Under the pieces are notes generated by a model, which was not told where the DNA came from, did not search any database, and was given only the letters and a program-made list of their open reading frames with translations. From Bifidobacterium cebidarum (lineage in GTDB: Bacteria; Actinomycetota; Actinomycetes; Actinomycetales; Bifidobacteriaceae), in the NCBI RefSeq assembly GCF_009193305.1, contig NZ_WBVS01000001.1, positions 460,817-524,816 of the forward strand: 64,000 nucleotides of DNA, written 5' to 3'. The position numbers were made by a program, and so were the translations under genes. Shown in pieces: positions 39,276-50,776 of the stretch. Position 1 is the stretch's first letter. The number at the start of each line of letters is the position of its first letter.

Positions 39276-41225
39276 TCACACGGTGGGGATGACCAGAAGA
39301 TAGGCGGGGGCCTGGGTCGATGGCGACTGCTGCAGAGCCGCAGCTGGGCCTAGCTGAAGTACCGCCTGGGCGATGAGCTGCCCCGCGTCACCGATCTCCA
39401 CCGTCTCGGCAATCAGCGTGCTCATATCATGGGTCAGCAATGTGCCGCCGGTACCGTTTTGGCTGAAACCGAAGAGAATCGGAGCCGCGTCCGCCGTATC
39501 CTTCTCCTTAGCCTGCGTTGCCGCGGAACCATCCTCTGCATTCGCGTCGGTGGAGTTTTCAGAACTTTCAGCGCCTGCGCCGGCAGAGCTGTTCGTTTTG
39601 CCGCCACCGAGCGCGGAAGTCAAACCACTGGCATAGCTCATCACATCGCTGGCGGACATCGACATCGTGTCATCCACCAATGAAGCATTGGAATCCTGGG
39701 ATTGCTGCTGCCTAGCGGCTTGTGCTTGCCTACGTGCGGTGGCGGCCTTGCGCCTGGCTTGAGCCGCCTTGGTTTTCCCATAGAACGATTGGGATTGCAT
39801 GTCCGCCAAACCTTGGGAAAGCAAGCGCACAGCGGAATCGGACGCAGTATCCTGTGTTGTCTCCGCAGGCGTGCTTCCGCCCTCGAACTGATCAGAGAAT
39901 CGCAGCAGAATCTGCTTCAGTGCCTGAGCCTTGCCCGTGTGCTCACATGCGGTGGCGAGCGCAGCCATTGCGGCATCCACTTTGGTCTGCGAATCCTTAA
40001 GCTCATCGCTGCTGTTGGTCTCGTCGATGGCCTGCCGCGCATAAGCCACGGCATTCGCGGAGGACCCGCCGGTCAGCGCACTGAGCCTGGCCGTGTACAC
40101 ATCCGTGTACTTCATCGAATAGGGAATCATCGCGGCGGAAAGCTGGCTCTGGCCCACCGAATACTGTTTGGAACCCTTGGTGGCCTCCTCGGCGGCCTCC
40201 TTGGTCAGGTCATCGACCAGACCCGTGGTGCCCTGCTGTTGGATGCGACGAATCACCTCATCCAACGCGTCCACGGCACCGTCATGCATATGCGCGGCGC
40301 TGACATTGTTCACCGCGTCGGCCAGATCGAGCACCGCCTGGGCAAGCGGCGTATCGCCGGACAGCTCACCAGCAGTGCCCACCAGCGCGGGCAGCTGCGT
40401 GGAGGTGCCGATGGAACCGGAGAGATGCGTGGTGTACGAGCCCACATACGCGGCCATGTAGTTCTGGAACGTTTGCTTGTGCGCGGCTGCACGTTCAGAG
40501 GTCACCGTTTGCGCCAGTTGTTGCTCGTTGGCGCGCAAGGCCTTGAGCTGGTCGACCAACTGCTGGTGCTCGCCGGAACCAGCGTCGGTCAGCGAATCGA
40601 CCAAAGTGGATGCGGTGGATGTCAACCGAGTGACATCGCCATCGGCATCAGCCGGTAATGCCGCCAGCGCGATGGAACTCATCGTGAAATGCTTGGCATT
40701 CATGTAACAGCTGAATTCCAGGGATGAACCGGGCTGACCACCAATCGCCGCAACCAGCGTATTGGAGCCTTGCGCGCTGACGGATACGTTGCTGTCTGCG
40801 GAAACATCGCCGGCGACTTGGGCCGGAATGGTGAACGCCGCAACAGGCACGGTGCGGTTCGCGCTTTTTCCAGCATCTCCATGCGCCGGCCGAACCGTGA
40901 CGTGCACGCCCACGAGTCCGGATGCGTTGGCGATCTTAGCGGCGGAAACGTTAGGACCATCCAACGAATAACTGACGCTGATATTCCACGGCAATTGCGC
41001 GGCAGACGCGGGAACGCGCTGCACGGCGGCGGATGAACCCTGCGTGGAAGCCGTTGACACATACAGCCGTGTGGGCTCGCCCTTGGAATCGGCCACCGCA
41101 TACACATCGGCAGCCGCATTCAGCACGGCAGCATAATCGGGCTCTTCAGGCCGGGAAAGCCACGCACCGCCTGCGGAACCCGCCACGCACAAGGCGCAGC
41201 TGAGCACTGCAGCGGTGAGCTTCAT
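39276..41225 (-). CDS. Secreted protein of unknown function
   Basis: This 649-residue protein has an N-terminal signal peptide or anchor (MKLTAAVLSCALCVAGSAGGAWL) and a beta-rich first third. Long alpha-helical, Ala/Gln/Ser-rich stretches follow (EEATKGSKQYSVGQSQLSAA; KAAQARRKAATARRQAQAAR, coiled-coil like), then a low-complexity Ser/Ala/Glu segment. There is no sorting signal at the C-terminus. I do not recognise the family. It may belong functionally with the surface proteins upstream but has a 400-bp gap to them. Confidence 0.7.
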   Translation of the reverse strand: MKLTAAVLSCALCVAGSAGGAWLSRPEEPDYAAVLNAAADVYAVADSKGEPTRLYVSTASTQGSSAAVQRVPASAAQLPWNISVSYSLDGPNVSAAKIANASGLVGVHVTVRPAHGDAGKSANRTVPVAAFTIPAQVAGDVSADSNVSVSAQGSNTLVAAIGGQPGSSLEFSCYMNAKHFTMSSIALAALPADADGDVTRLTSTASTLVDSLTDAGSGEHQQLVDQLKALRANEQQLAQTVTSERAAAHKQTFQNYMAAYVGSYTTHLSGSIGTSTQLPALVGTAGELSGDTPLAQAVLDLADAVNNVSAAHMHDGAVDALDEVIRRIQQQGTTGLVDDLTKEAAEEATKGSKQYSVGQSQLSAAMIPYSMKYTDVYTARLSALTGGSSANAVAYARQAIDETNSSDELKDSQTKVDAAMAALATACEHTGKAQALKQILLRFSDQFEGGSTPAETTQDTASDSAVRLLSQGLADMQSQSFYGKTKAAQARRKAATARRQAQAARQQQSQDSNASLVDDTMSMSASDVMSYASGLTSALGGGKTNSSAGAGAESSENSTDANAEDGSAATQAKEKDTADAAPILFGFSQNGTGGTLLTHDMSTLIAETVEIGDAGQLIAQAVLQLGPAAALQQSPSTQAPAYLLVIPTV

Positions 41226-41432
41226 ATCCGTATTCCAATTCTTTCGCGTGAACCATCATGCGCCATTAATCAGGCCGCATACCAATCTAGCCGACATCAT
41301 CGCATCACCATATAGGCAATCCGTTTGCGAATAACCAGTAAATAATAGGAGCCTGCGGCCAAACCCTTCCGCATGGAAGTTGCCGCAACGGAATTTCGCA
41401 ATGCGACCGGCAATCAGCGAGCCGACGCCTGT

Positions 41433-41822
41433 CTAAGCGAACACATCCAGAACGCCCGGATCGCCACCGGCATCGGCGATGCGCTGATGACGCTTCTTGG
41501 CCTCGGTCACCACGAATTCACGATATTTTTCGGCGATTTCCGGATCCAAGCCGGCATCGATGGCAATGCGGTGAAGACGCTCGATCTGGTAATCCTCGCG
41601 CTTCATATCCTCGGGAGCGAACCCGGCATTGGCTTTGAGCACGCCCACCTGTGAGGTGGTCTTGAACCGCTCGGCAAGCAGGGAGATCACCGCGGAATCG
41701 ATATTGTCAATGGATTGACGAAGCGCCTTGATACGCGCCACCGCCTGCGCGGTTTCCGGATGGGCCGCCGCCTGGGCGGAATCGATGGTCGTTCGCTGCC
41801 AGTCACTGCTCGTTTCGCTCAT
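41433..41822 (-). CDS. Chorismate mutase (AroQ type)
   Basis: This 129-residue protein converts chorismate to prephenate for Phe and Tyr. The AroQ fold signature is ARIKALRQSIDNIDSAVISLLAERF, then a long helical region with REDYQIERLHRIAIDAGLDP and FVVTEAKKRHQ. The ATG at 41822 (MSETSSDW) is chosen over an upstream ATG in frame. No other aromatic pathway gene is adjacent, but an ADC-lyase-like enzyme, which also uses a chorismate product, lies next to it. Confidence 0.88.
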   Translation of the reverse strand: MSETSSDWQRTTIDSAQAAAHPETAQAVARIKALRQSIDNIDSAVISLLAERFKTTSQVGVLKANAGFAPEDMKREDYQIERLHRIAIDAGLDPEIAEKYREFVVTEAKKRHQRIADAGGDPGVLDVFA

Positions 41823-41883
41823 AGTCCCGAGGATACTCCCCCGAAGCGCCATTCTCCATGGTCCGCCAATGTCAAATCGAAAC

Positions 41884-42077
41884 TATCTGCTTTGCAAGGG
41901 GTACATTGAACACAGTGAAAACATCTATCTGCTTTGCAAGGGGCACCCTGTGAGATTTAACCGCCCACGCGTACCAGCATTTCGCCAATGTATGGCCCTT
42001 GATACTCGGATAGGTACCCCCTTGCAAAGCAGATAGGCTTCTGCAAACGTGCAAATGTACCCCTTACAAAGCAGATA
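41884..42077. repeat. Four copies of TATCTGCTTTGCAAGGGG in inverted pairs
   Basis: Copies lie at 41884-41904 and 41926-41946 on the plus strand, and at 42014-42035 and 42057-42077 on the minus strand (one base changed in the last, one G added in the third). They fill the 298-bp gap between chorismate mutase and the aminotransferase. The layout is two arrows right, two arrows left. They could be regulator sites or form a large cruciform. Confidence 0.92.
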
Positions 42078-42120
42078 CCACAGATTTCATGTCCAAACGA
42101 ATCGCACTTCTCCTCAGCAA

Positions 42121-43092
42121 TCACTCATAATCCCCGCGAGGGCCGATGGCGAGAGCGTCATCGTGCGTACGGCCATCATGAATCGCGGCATTGATTGTCT
42201 GTATTTCCGCCGAATCATAGTCGTAAGCCTTACCATCCAGCGCATTCACCGGAATCACCCAGCCACCGTGCACCATGTAAAGCCGGTCAGCTTCACGCAG
42301 TTCGGCAATTGGCAACTTCTTATAGTGCGCATGCTGCCCTTCCTGCAAGGCCCATGCGAACAGCTCGCGCTGCGAAGTGCCGTGAAGGATGCCGATACGC
42401 GGATCAGGAGTGATCAGCCTATCTCCATAGCGTGCCACAATCGAGGAATTCGGGCATTCCAATGTGTATCCGTCTTCCGTATACAGCACCGCATCGCCGA
42501 CGCCACGGCGGGCGCATTCGCGATGCACGGCGCAGTTGAACGCATAGCTCAATGTTTTCGCCCCATTGAGCAGCCACGGTGCACGAGCGGTGATATCAGA
42601 AGGATATCCGCGGGTCATCGATGCCATCGAAATAGGGTCTGTCTCATGCAATGCGCCTTTGGCGTCAATAAACATGAACACCGTCGGCTGGTTATCGCCC
42701 GCGGCGGCGGCAGCTCTGCCTATGCCCGTTTCCTGGTCAAGTCCGCGCGACACGATAATACGCAGCAACGGACCAGGTTCCGGATCATCATAGGCGGCTA
42801 TCAGCTGTTTGACGGCGCGCGTGAGCGCCGTGATGTTCGGCTTTGGCAAATCCATCAGTGCCGCGGAATGCGCCAACCTGCGCAGATGGTTCTCCAAAGA
42901 GACGGGGAAGCCCTTCCACACTGTTGTGGCTTCGAAAATGCCGTCACCGCGCAATACGCTCAAATCGAAGGCGTTAATGTTGGCGGACTCGGGATCAACC
43001 AGTGCAATGAGGTCACTATCCGGCACATTGCTGACATCCTCATTCCCGAACATCAATGCACCATTGACCATTCCCAATACGATTGAGCCCAT
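42121..43092 (-). CDS. Class IV PLP aminotransferase (aminodeoxychorismate lyase-like)
   Basis: This 323-residue fold-type IV PLP enzyme is of the PabC/IlvE/D-amino-acid transaminase group. The PLP lysine is in LLNGAKTLSYAFN, ECPNSSIVA matches the phosphate-binding loop, and GDGIFEATTVWKGFP is the N-terminal signature. It may release p-aminobenzoate for folate or act on branched-chain amino acids; the sequence does not decide. The ATG at 43092 has a GAGG box. It is followed by the four-copy repeat region. Confidence 0.8.
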   Translation of the reverse strand: MGSIVLGMVNGALMFGNEDVSNVPDSDLIALVDPESANINAFDLSVLRGDGIFEATTVWKGFPVSLENHLRRLAHSAALMDLPKPNITALTRAVKQLIAAYDDPEPGPLLRIIVSRGLDQETGIGRAAAAAGDNQPTVFMFIDAKGALHETDPISMASMTRGYPSDITARAPWLLNGAKTLSYAFNCAVHRECARRGVGDAVLYTEDGYTLECPNSSIVARYGDRLITPDPRIGILHGTSQRELFAWALQEGQHAHYKKLPIAELREADRLYMVHGGWVIPVNALDGKAYDYDSAEIQTINAAIHDGRTHDDALAIGPRGDYE

Positions 43093-43153
43093 CGTGGAAC
43101 CTCTTTTCTGTGCCTGTATTTCCACCAGAACCGCTTCATTCCACGTTACGCAA

Positions 43154-43185
43154 AGGGGTGAATACCGAAGCCGGTATTCACCCCT
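43154..43185 (-). terminator. Hairpin downstream of rho
   Basis: A perfect 14-bp stem (43154-43167 with 43172-43185) with a 4-base loop lies 31 bases after the rho stop, followed on the minus strand by TTTGCG. Confidence 0.7.
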
Positions 43186-43215
43186 CAACATCAAATCTGC
43201 GGCAATGCAGCTCGA

Positions 43216-45261
<2,046 letters not shown>

Positions 45262-45406
45262 TGGTTGCCCTTTCCATACCGAACAGGCGCATGCCTACTT
45301 ACGGAGTTAAGAGTGATTTGCGGGTTCACCCGCTCATGAATGCTCGCTGCGTCTTAAGCGCCCTTGCGAACTTCGAATACTCTACAACGCATCACCGACC
45401 AACGCA

Positions 45407-45439
45407 AAACGGCCTACCGCACAATGCGATAGGCCGTTT
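45407..45439 (-). terminator. Hairpin between rho and the FAD oxidoreductase
   Basis: AAACGGCCTA (45407-45416) pairs with TAGGCCGTTT (45430-45439), with inner CGC/GCG pairing. It may end the minus-strand transcript from the FAD oxidoreductase gene. The segment 45440-45611 also holds part of a REP-like palindrome and no gene. Confidence 0.65.
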
Positions 45440-45611
45440 GCAGGTAATGCGAAGTCGGCTTCAGCCAACATCTTTGCTACGCAGCAAGCTGCGCTTCCCT
45501 CCCTCAGTCAGCTGCCGCTGCCGGTTCCTTCATCAGAGGAAGCCGGAAAAGAGGCAGGCACGACGGCGAATGCTGAAGCAAGCTGAAGCAAAGCCGCTGA
45601 CACCCCATTAT

Positions 45612-47231
45612 TTACTTTGCTTCGTGGTAGGACTTTTCGGTATTGACAGACCACACGTTCTTCTTGGAGGTCTTGCCGGTCTTGATGTTGCTGACGGCTT
45701 CCATGGCGGTGGCCATGGAGTGGTCCATGTTGTTGTAACGGTGCTGGCCGTTGCGGCCAACGCAGTAAAGGTTGCCGAAACCATCGAGGTATTCGATGAG
45801 CTCGTCCATGTGCTCGTAGGTGTCGAAGTAGGCGGGGTAGGCCTTCTTGACGCGCTCACGATGGGAGTCGAGAACCTCTTCCGGACCGTTGATCACGCGC
45901 ATACGAGTGAGCTCGGAGATGGCGAACTTGGTCACGTCCTCTTCGGACATGTTCCAGAAGGAGTCGCCTTCCTCGCAGAAGTATTCGAGACCAATCCAAA
46001 CGGTGTTGTCGACGTCCTTGACCAGGTACGGGCTCCAGTTGTTGAAGATCTGGAGGCGGCCGACCTTGTAGCCCGGATCCTGTACGTAAATCCAGCAGTC
46101 CGGCACAATCGGCGGATTGCCGAGGGTCGGGATGTCGGTGGTGTTCTTGAGCTTCAGGTGCTTGACCAGGAGGCCCACGGTCACGAAGTCGCGGTATGGC
46201 AGGCCATTGGCCACGGCGGTCATATCATCCGGGGCGGCCTTGGAACCGGTGGCCTCAGGATCGGCACCGGCAGCGTCGATGGCGTTGACCAGGTCCTTGA
46301 CCGGCATGGAGGAGATGAACTGGTCGCCGGCAAGCTCGGTACGGTTGCCTTCGGAATCCTCATAGACCACGGAGGAGATGGCACCGTTGGTCTGGCGCAC
46401 CTCGACCACCTTGGCGTCAGTCAGAACCTTGACGCCGGCGGCCTCGCAATTGGATTCCATGGTCTCCCACAGCTGGCCCGGACCATACTTCGGGTACCAG
46501 AACTCCTCGATCAGGGAGGTCTCGACTTCGGCGTTGGAGCGCTTCTTCGGCAGCAGCTTCTGGAAGGCGTTCTTCAGCACGCCCATGATGCTCAGACCCT
46601 TGACGCGCTGGGCGCCCCAATCGGCGGAGATCTGGGAGGGATGACGGCCCCACAGCTTCTCGGTGTAGCCCTCGAAGAACATCGAGTACAGCTTGCGGCC
46701 GAAACGGTTGATGTAGAAGTTCTCCAAGTTGTCTTCCGGCAGCTTGTGGAACATGGACTTCAGGTAGCTGAAGCCGGCCACCAGGGTGAGCTTGAAGCCC
46801 ATGGCCTTGAAGGTGTTGGGACTCAGCGAAATCGGGTAATCGAAGAAGCGACGGTTCCAGTAGATGCGGGAGACGCGGTGACGCTTGAGCATGACCTTGT
46901 CTTCGACCTCGGGGTCCGGGCCGCCCGGCTCCATATCGTGTTCACGGCCGAGCTTCTTGTCGTCGTAGGAAGGAGCGCCCTGCAACGGCAGAACGGTCTT
47001 CCACCATTCCATGATGCGGTCGTCCTTGGAGAAGAAACGGTGGCCGCCGATGTCCATGCGGTTGCCGTTGTGCCTTACAGTGCGCGAGATACCGCCGAAT
47101 TCGCGGGTTTCCTCGAGCACGGTCACGTCGTACTTATCAGAGCCGCCATCCTTGACGAGCTCCCATGCGGCAGTCAAACCAGCGGGGCCACCGCCGATAA
47201 TCACCACAGATTGCTTTTCGCTCACTTGCAT
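45612..47231 (-). CDS. FAD-dependent oxidoreductase (HemY/UDP-galactopyranose mutase-like)
   Basis: This 539-residue flavoprotein has a GGGPAGLTAAWEL dinucleotide-binding motif at residues 13-25 and REFGGISRT, the second FAD contact. IGGHRFFSKDD is found in the UDP-galactopyranose mutase/protoporphyrinogen-oxidase-like group (COG1232). The middle has the RFGRKLYSMFFEGYTEKLWG segment. Members of this group are found in cell-surface sugar gene sets, but no such genes are adjacent here, so the substrate is unknown. A CATCTCC sequence in front of the ATG gives a GGAGATG box. Confidence 0.8.
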   Translation of the reverse strand: MQVSEKQSVVIIGGGPAGLTAAWELVKDGGSDKYDVTVLEETREFGGISRTVRHNGNRMDIGGHRFFSKDDRIMEWWKTVLPLQGAPSYDDKKLGREHDMEPGGPDPEVEDKVMLKRHRVSRIYWNRRFFDYPISLSPNTFKAMGFKLTLVAGFSYLKSMFHKLPEDNLENFYINRFGRKLYSMFFEGYTEKLWGRHPSQISADWGAQRVKGLSIMGVLKNAFQKLLPKKRSNAEVETSLIEEFWYPKYGPGQLWETMESNCEAAGVKVLTDAKVVEVRQTNGAISSVVYEDSEGNRTELAGDQFISSMPVKDLVNAIDAAGADPEATGSKAAPDDMTAVANGLPYRDFVTVGLLVKHLKLKNTTDIPTLGNPPIVPDCWIYVQDPGYKVGRLQIFNNWSPYLVKDVDNTVWIGLEYFCEEGDSFWNMSEEDVTKFAISELTRMRVINGPEEVLDSHRERVKKAYPAYFDTYEHMDELIEYLDGFGNLYCVGRNGQHRYNNMDHSMATAMEAVSNIKTGKTSKKNVWSVNTEKSYHEAK

Positions 47232-47349
47232 CTCCTTACAACAAAATCAGCGATAGCTTACCCTAAGCCTTGGAAACGCACGCTTTGATTGTGCATTTCA
47301 TCACGATTTCTCTTCGGCAATCGCCCGCACTCCAGAGTGCCTAAAGCGC

Positions 47350-47664
47350 TTAATGAATGTCATCGGGGATGTCGATGTCGGTTTTCTGCACTTCCTCAAC
47401 GTTGACATCCTTGAAGGTCACGATGCGCACGGACTTGACGAATCGGCTGGAACGGTACACATCCCATACCCATGCGTCAGTCAACTGCACATCGAAATAT
47501 ACGTCCTGTCCCGCAGAACGAACGTTGAAATCAACCTTGTTCGCCAAGTAGAAACGTCGTTCGGTTTCCACAACGTAGGTGAACAGCTTGATAACGTCAC
47601 GATATTCCTTGTACAGGGCGAGCTCGGCATCGGTTTCGTAATTGTCGAGGTCCTCGGCGCTCAT
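47350..47664 (-). CDS. DUF2469 family protein
   Basis: This 104-residue protein belongs to a conserved actinobacterial family of unknown function: MSAEDLDNYETDAELALYKEYRD, YVVETERRFYLANKVD, DAWVWDVYR and VRIVTFKDVNVEE are its hallmark segments. The start MSAEDLDNY is well conserved, so the longer frame is rejected. It lies eight bases after the acetyltransferase gene and is probably co-transcribed. Confidence 0.9.
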   Translation of the reverse strand: MSAEDLDNYETDAELALYKEYRDVIKLFTYVVETERRFYLANKVDFNVRSAGQDVYFDVQLTDAWVWDVYRSSRFVKSVRIVTFKDVNVEEVQKTDIDIPDDIH

Positions 47665-47671
47665 GCTTAGT

Positions 47672-48748
47672 TCACTTCTCGCTTTCCGTATCACGCTTGC
47701 GGCCACGGCCCAGCGTGCGCCACCAAGCTTCCTTGGAGGTCTTACGTTCGCTCTGCCCGTATGGCCAGTTGCTTTCTTCGTCCGCGCTCAGGCGGGACTT
47801 TTCGTGTTTGGTCTGATTCTCGGCCGATTGCGATGCCTCCAAATGCGCAGTACGTGCATCGACCATCGGCTTGGCATCGGAAGCCGTTTCGGCCGCGGCC
47901 GACCACTTGGATCCCTGCGCTGCATCCGTATCGCCGTCTGTGGTCTTCTGACGCAAAGCCACCGAGTGCTCGCGTGCCGCCAAAGCCTCCTGCACGCCCG
48001 GATTGTTTTCGATCAAGTGCATGCCGAACGCGTCAAGCGAACGAATCGGATCGTATTCGTCCACCAACGTATCCATCACAATCAAATCCTGATACTTGCT
48101 GTTTTCCGCGTCCCACAGGGCATCGCGGGAGGTACCGGACGGCACAAAACCGAGCGACTGGTACACGGAAATCGAGCGCGTGTTCTTCTCGGGAACCGCC
48201 ACCCAGATGCGATGCATGCCAAGGCCAGCCGGTTCGGACGCGAAACCATACGTCATCACGCGTGGCATCGCGTCACGCGAATAGCCACGGCCCCGGTAGT
48301 CCCGGCCAAGCACAATCTGGATACGGGCCGAGCGCGACCATCCATCGATATCGATGAGGAAGATCATGCCGATCACGTTGCCGGTGGAAGCGGCATCGGC
48401 TTTGCCGTCATCGTCGTGGTCGGCGTCGGTAACCACTGCCCATGCGATCGTGCGACGGGATTCCGGATCGCCCACACCGGACTCGCCCGGCGCCAATCCG
48501 GCCTCCCAAGCTTGGGAGCGACGTACCCACGTGTGAATCATCGAGCGTTCGGTGGCTGCGTCCTTGCCGGTGATTTTCGATGCGCCATAGAAGGCGTCGA
48601 GCTTGTCCAGGCAAGGAAGATCCTCCACGGTAGCGGGGCGCAGATGCACCATTTCGCCTTGAATCGGCGGAATGACGATGCTCTGCGGCAAGTCACGCTT
48701 GACCTGCGCGTCCGCTGGCATGCTCAACGTCTCGTTGGTCTCGGTCAT
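47672..48748 (-). CDS. GNAT family N-acetyltransferase
   Basis: In this 358-residue protein, residues about 30-235 form a GNAT domain: VHLRPATVEDLPCLDKL at the start, IQIVLGRDYRGRGYSRDAM as the acetyl-CoA pyrophosphate loop, and VPEKNTRSISVYQSLGF at the end. The pattern is close to ribosomal-protein N-acetyltransferases. The last 110 residues are charged and probably disordered. The substrate is unknown. It precedes the DUF2469 gene with an eight-base gap. Confidence 0.85.
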   Translation of the reverse strand: MTETNETLSMPADAQVKRDLPQSIVIPPIQGEMVHLRPATVEDLPCLDKLDAFYGASKITGKDAATERSMIHTWVRRSQAWEAGLAPGESGVGDPESRRTIAWAVVTDADHDDDGKADAASTGNVIGMIFLIDIDGWSRSARIQIVLGRDYRGRGYSRDAMPRVMTYGFASEPAGLGMHRIWVAVPEKNTRSISVYQSLGFVPSGTSRDALWDAENSKYQDLIVMDTLVDEYDPIRSLDAFGMHLIENNPGVQEALAAREHSVALRQKTTDGDTDAAQGSKWSAAAETASDAKPMVDARTAHLEASQSAENQTKHEKSRLSADEESNWPYGQSERKTSKEAWWRTLGRGRKRDTESEK

Positions 48749-48965
48749 TTGATGTTCGTCCCCTATTTTGGCTCACAATGGCTCATGGCTCATGATTCGC
48801 TCACGATCAGTGCCGAACATATCTTACTCTGCTGGGTGAACGCTGGAAAGCGGCTATGGAGCGAACCATCCCGCTCACTTCGCAAGGCTTGGCGTAGGCG
48901 TAACGCGAGTGTCCTCTCTTCTTCAGGCGCCCGCGTAGCCACACACACAAGTATCAGCGGTATCA

Positions 48966-49106
48966 GCGCAGTTACTGCCTTTTTAATGCCTTGAATAGGC
49001 AGTAACTGCGCGTATCAACCACGCCCTCGCGCAGAAAAAGTCTCTTCACGTAACAAAACAGGCCGTAACTGCGCGAAGGAACAATAGCTTCGCGCAGTTA
49101 CGGCCT
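48966..49106. repeat. Two related palindromic hairpins
   Basis: The first has arms GCGCAGTTACTGCC/GGCAGTAACTGCGC (48966-48979 and 48998-49011). The second has a 19-bp stem (49060-49078 with 49088-49106) containing GCGCAGTTACGGCC. The motif GCGCAGTTACnGCC thus occurs four times in 141 bp. The 500-bp region between the GNAT gene and gatB has no gene that I can support. Confidence 0.92.
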
Positions 49107-49208
49107 ATCATTCGGGCTGGCTGCCTAACGGTCGCCTCCGGCCCAGCAATTTCGGACTCGCTTCCGGCAAGACCCAATCCGACCTTCGCTCGGCTACCGC
49201 CTCGCTCA

Positions 49209-49253
49209 GGCTGACACTACAGACAGCCCACCGGGCTGTCTGTAGTGTCAGCC
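49209..49253 (-). terminator. 21-bp perfect hairpin at the end of gatB
   Basis: Bases 49209-49229 pair with 49233-49253 around a three-base loop. The stem contains the gatB stop codon. No T-run follows on the minus strand, so it may be a 3'-end stabiliser as well as a terminator. Confidence 0.75.
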
Positions 49254-50747
49254 CTTGATCTTGCTCATGACCACCTTGGTGACGGCCTTGGCGTCGGCCT
49301 GGCCGCGGGTGGCCTTCATCACAGCACCGATGATCACGCCCATCGGCTTCATGTTGCCGCTCTTGAGCTTCTCGACCACGTCGGGGTTGGCCTCGAATGC
49401 CGCGTCGACGGCGGCTTCGATAGCGCCGTTGTCCTCGACGATCTTGTAGCCGTGCTTCTTGACAACCTCATCCGGGGTGCCCTCGCTCTTCAGCACACCT
49501 TCGACGGTCTGCTTGGCGAGCTTGTCGTTGAGCTTGCCGTCGGCGATGAGCTTCTCGACCTCGGCCACATCGGCCGGGGTGATCGGCAGCTCCTCAAGGG
49601 AGATGCCCTGGGCGTTGGCGGCGCGGGACAGCTCACCCAGCCACCACTTGCGGGCACCGGCGGCCTTGGCACCGGCCTTGACGGTGTCCTCGATCAGGTC
49701 GAGGGCGTCGGCGTTGAGAATGTCGCGCATCTGCAGATCGCTCAAGCCCCATTCGGCCTTGAGACGGTTGCGGCGCTCGCGCGGCATCTCCGGCATCTGG
49801 GCCTTGATCTCCTCGATGTGCTCCTTGGTGATGTGCAGCATCACCAAATCCGGATCCGGGAAGTAACGGTAATCGTCGGCATCGGACTTCACGCGGCCGC
49901 CTGCGGTGGTCTGCGTGGCCTCATCCCAGTGGCGGGTCTCCTGCAGGATCTCCTTGCCTTCGTCCAGGCGGGCGGCCTGACGACGAATCTCATACTGGAT
50001 GGTCTTTTCGATGCCACGGAAGGAGTTCACGTTCTTGGTTTCGGAACGGGTGCCGTACGGGGCGTCGGCGGACGGGCGCAGGGAGACGTTCACGTCGGCG
50101 CGCATGTTGCCCTGTTCCATACGGGCGTGGCTGATGTTCAGCGCACGGACAATGTCGCGGATGGCACGCATGTAAGCGCCTGCGATTTCCGGCGCGCGGT
50201 CGCCCGCGCCTTCGATCGGCTTGGTCACGATCTCGATCAGCGGCACACCGGCACGGTTGTAGTCCACGAGGGAGTGGTCGGCGCCTTCGATACGGCCGTC
50301 GGCACCGCCAACGTGGGTGTTCTTGCCGGCGTCATCCTCGATGTGCGCACGCTCGATCGGCACGCGAAACACAGTGCCGTCTTCCAGTTCCACATCCAGG
50401 TAACCATTGCCGTTGGTCGGCTTGTCATACTGGGAGATCTGGTAGTCGCGCGGCATATCCGGGTAGAAGTAGTTCTTACGGGCGAACTGGCTCCACTCGT
50501 TGATTTCGCAGTGCAGGGCGAGACCCAGCTTGATGGCGTAATCGACGGCGGCCTTGTTGACCACCGGCAGGCTGCCGGGCAGGCCCAGGGAGACCGGGGT
50601 CAGCTGGGTGTTCGGTTCGCCGCCGAACTCGATATGGGCCGGGCAGAACAGCTTGGTGTTCGTGCTCAGCTCAACGTGGGTTTCCAGACCGAAGACCACA
50701 TCGTATTTCTTGGTGGCATCGGCGTACTTCATCAGTTTTTCAGCCAT
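49248..50747 (-). CDS. gatB: Aspartyl/glutamyl-tRNA amidotransferase subunit B
   Basis: This 499-residue subunit activates misacylated Glu-tRNA(Gln) (and Asp-tRNA(Asn)) in the GatCAB amidotransferase. [20 protein letters not shown] near the N-terminus, the [20 protein letters not shown] region and the C-terminal YqeY-like domain ([19 protein letters not shown]) are all typical. It is last of the gatC-gatA-gatB operon, 29 bases after gatA. Confidence 0.96.
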   Translation of the reverse strand: MAEKLMKYADATKKYDVVFGLETHVELSTNTKLFCPAHIEFGGEPNTQLTPVSLGLPGSLPVVNKAAVDYAIKLGLALHCEINEWSQFARKNYFYPDMPRDYQISQYDKPTNGNGYLDVELEDGTVFRVPIERAHIEDDAGKNTHVGGADGRIEGADHSLVDYNRAGVPLIEIVTKPIEGAGDRAPEIAGAYMRAIRDIVRALNISHARMEQGNMRADVNVSLRPSADAPYGTRSETKNVNSFRGIEKTIQYEIRRQAARLDEGKEILQETRHWDEATQTTAGGRVKSDADDYRYFPDPDLVMLHITKEHIEEIKAQMPEMPRERRNRLKAEWGLSDLQMRDILNADALDLIEDTVKAGAKAAGARKWWLGELSRAANAQGISLEELPITPADVAEVEKLIADGKLNDKLAKQTVEGVLKSEGTPDEVVKKHGYKIVEDNGAIEAAVDAAFEANPDVVEKLKSGNMKPMGVIIGAVMKATRGQADAKAVTKVVMSKIKG

Positions 50748-50776
50748 GATGTTGCTATCTTTCCTTCCGATGCTGC

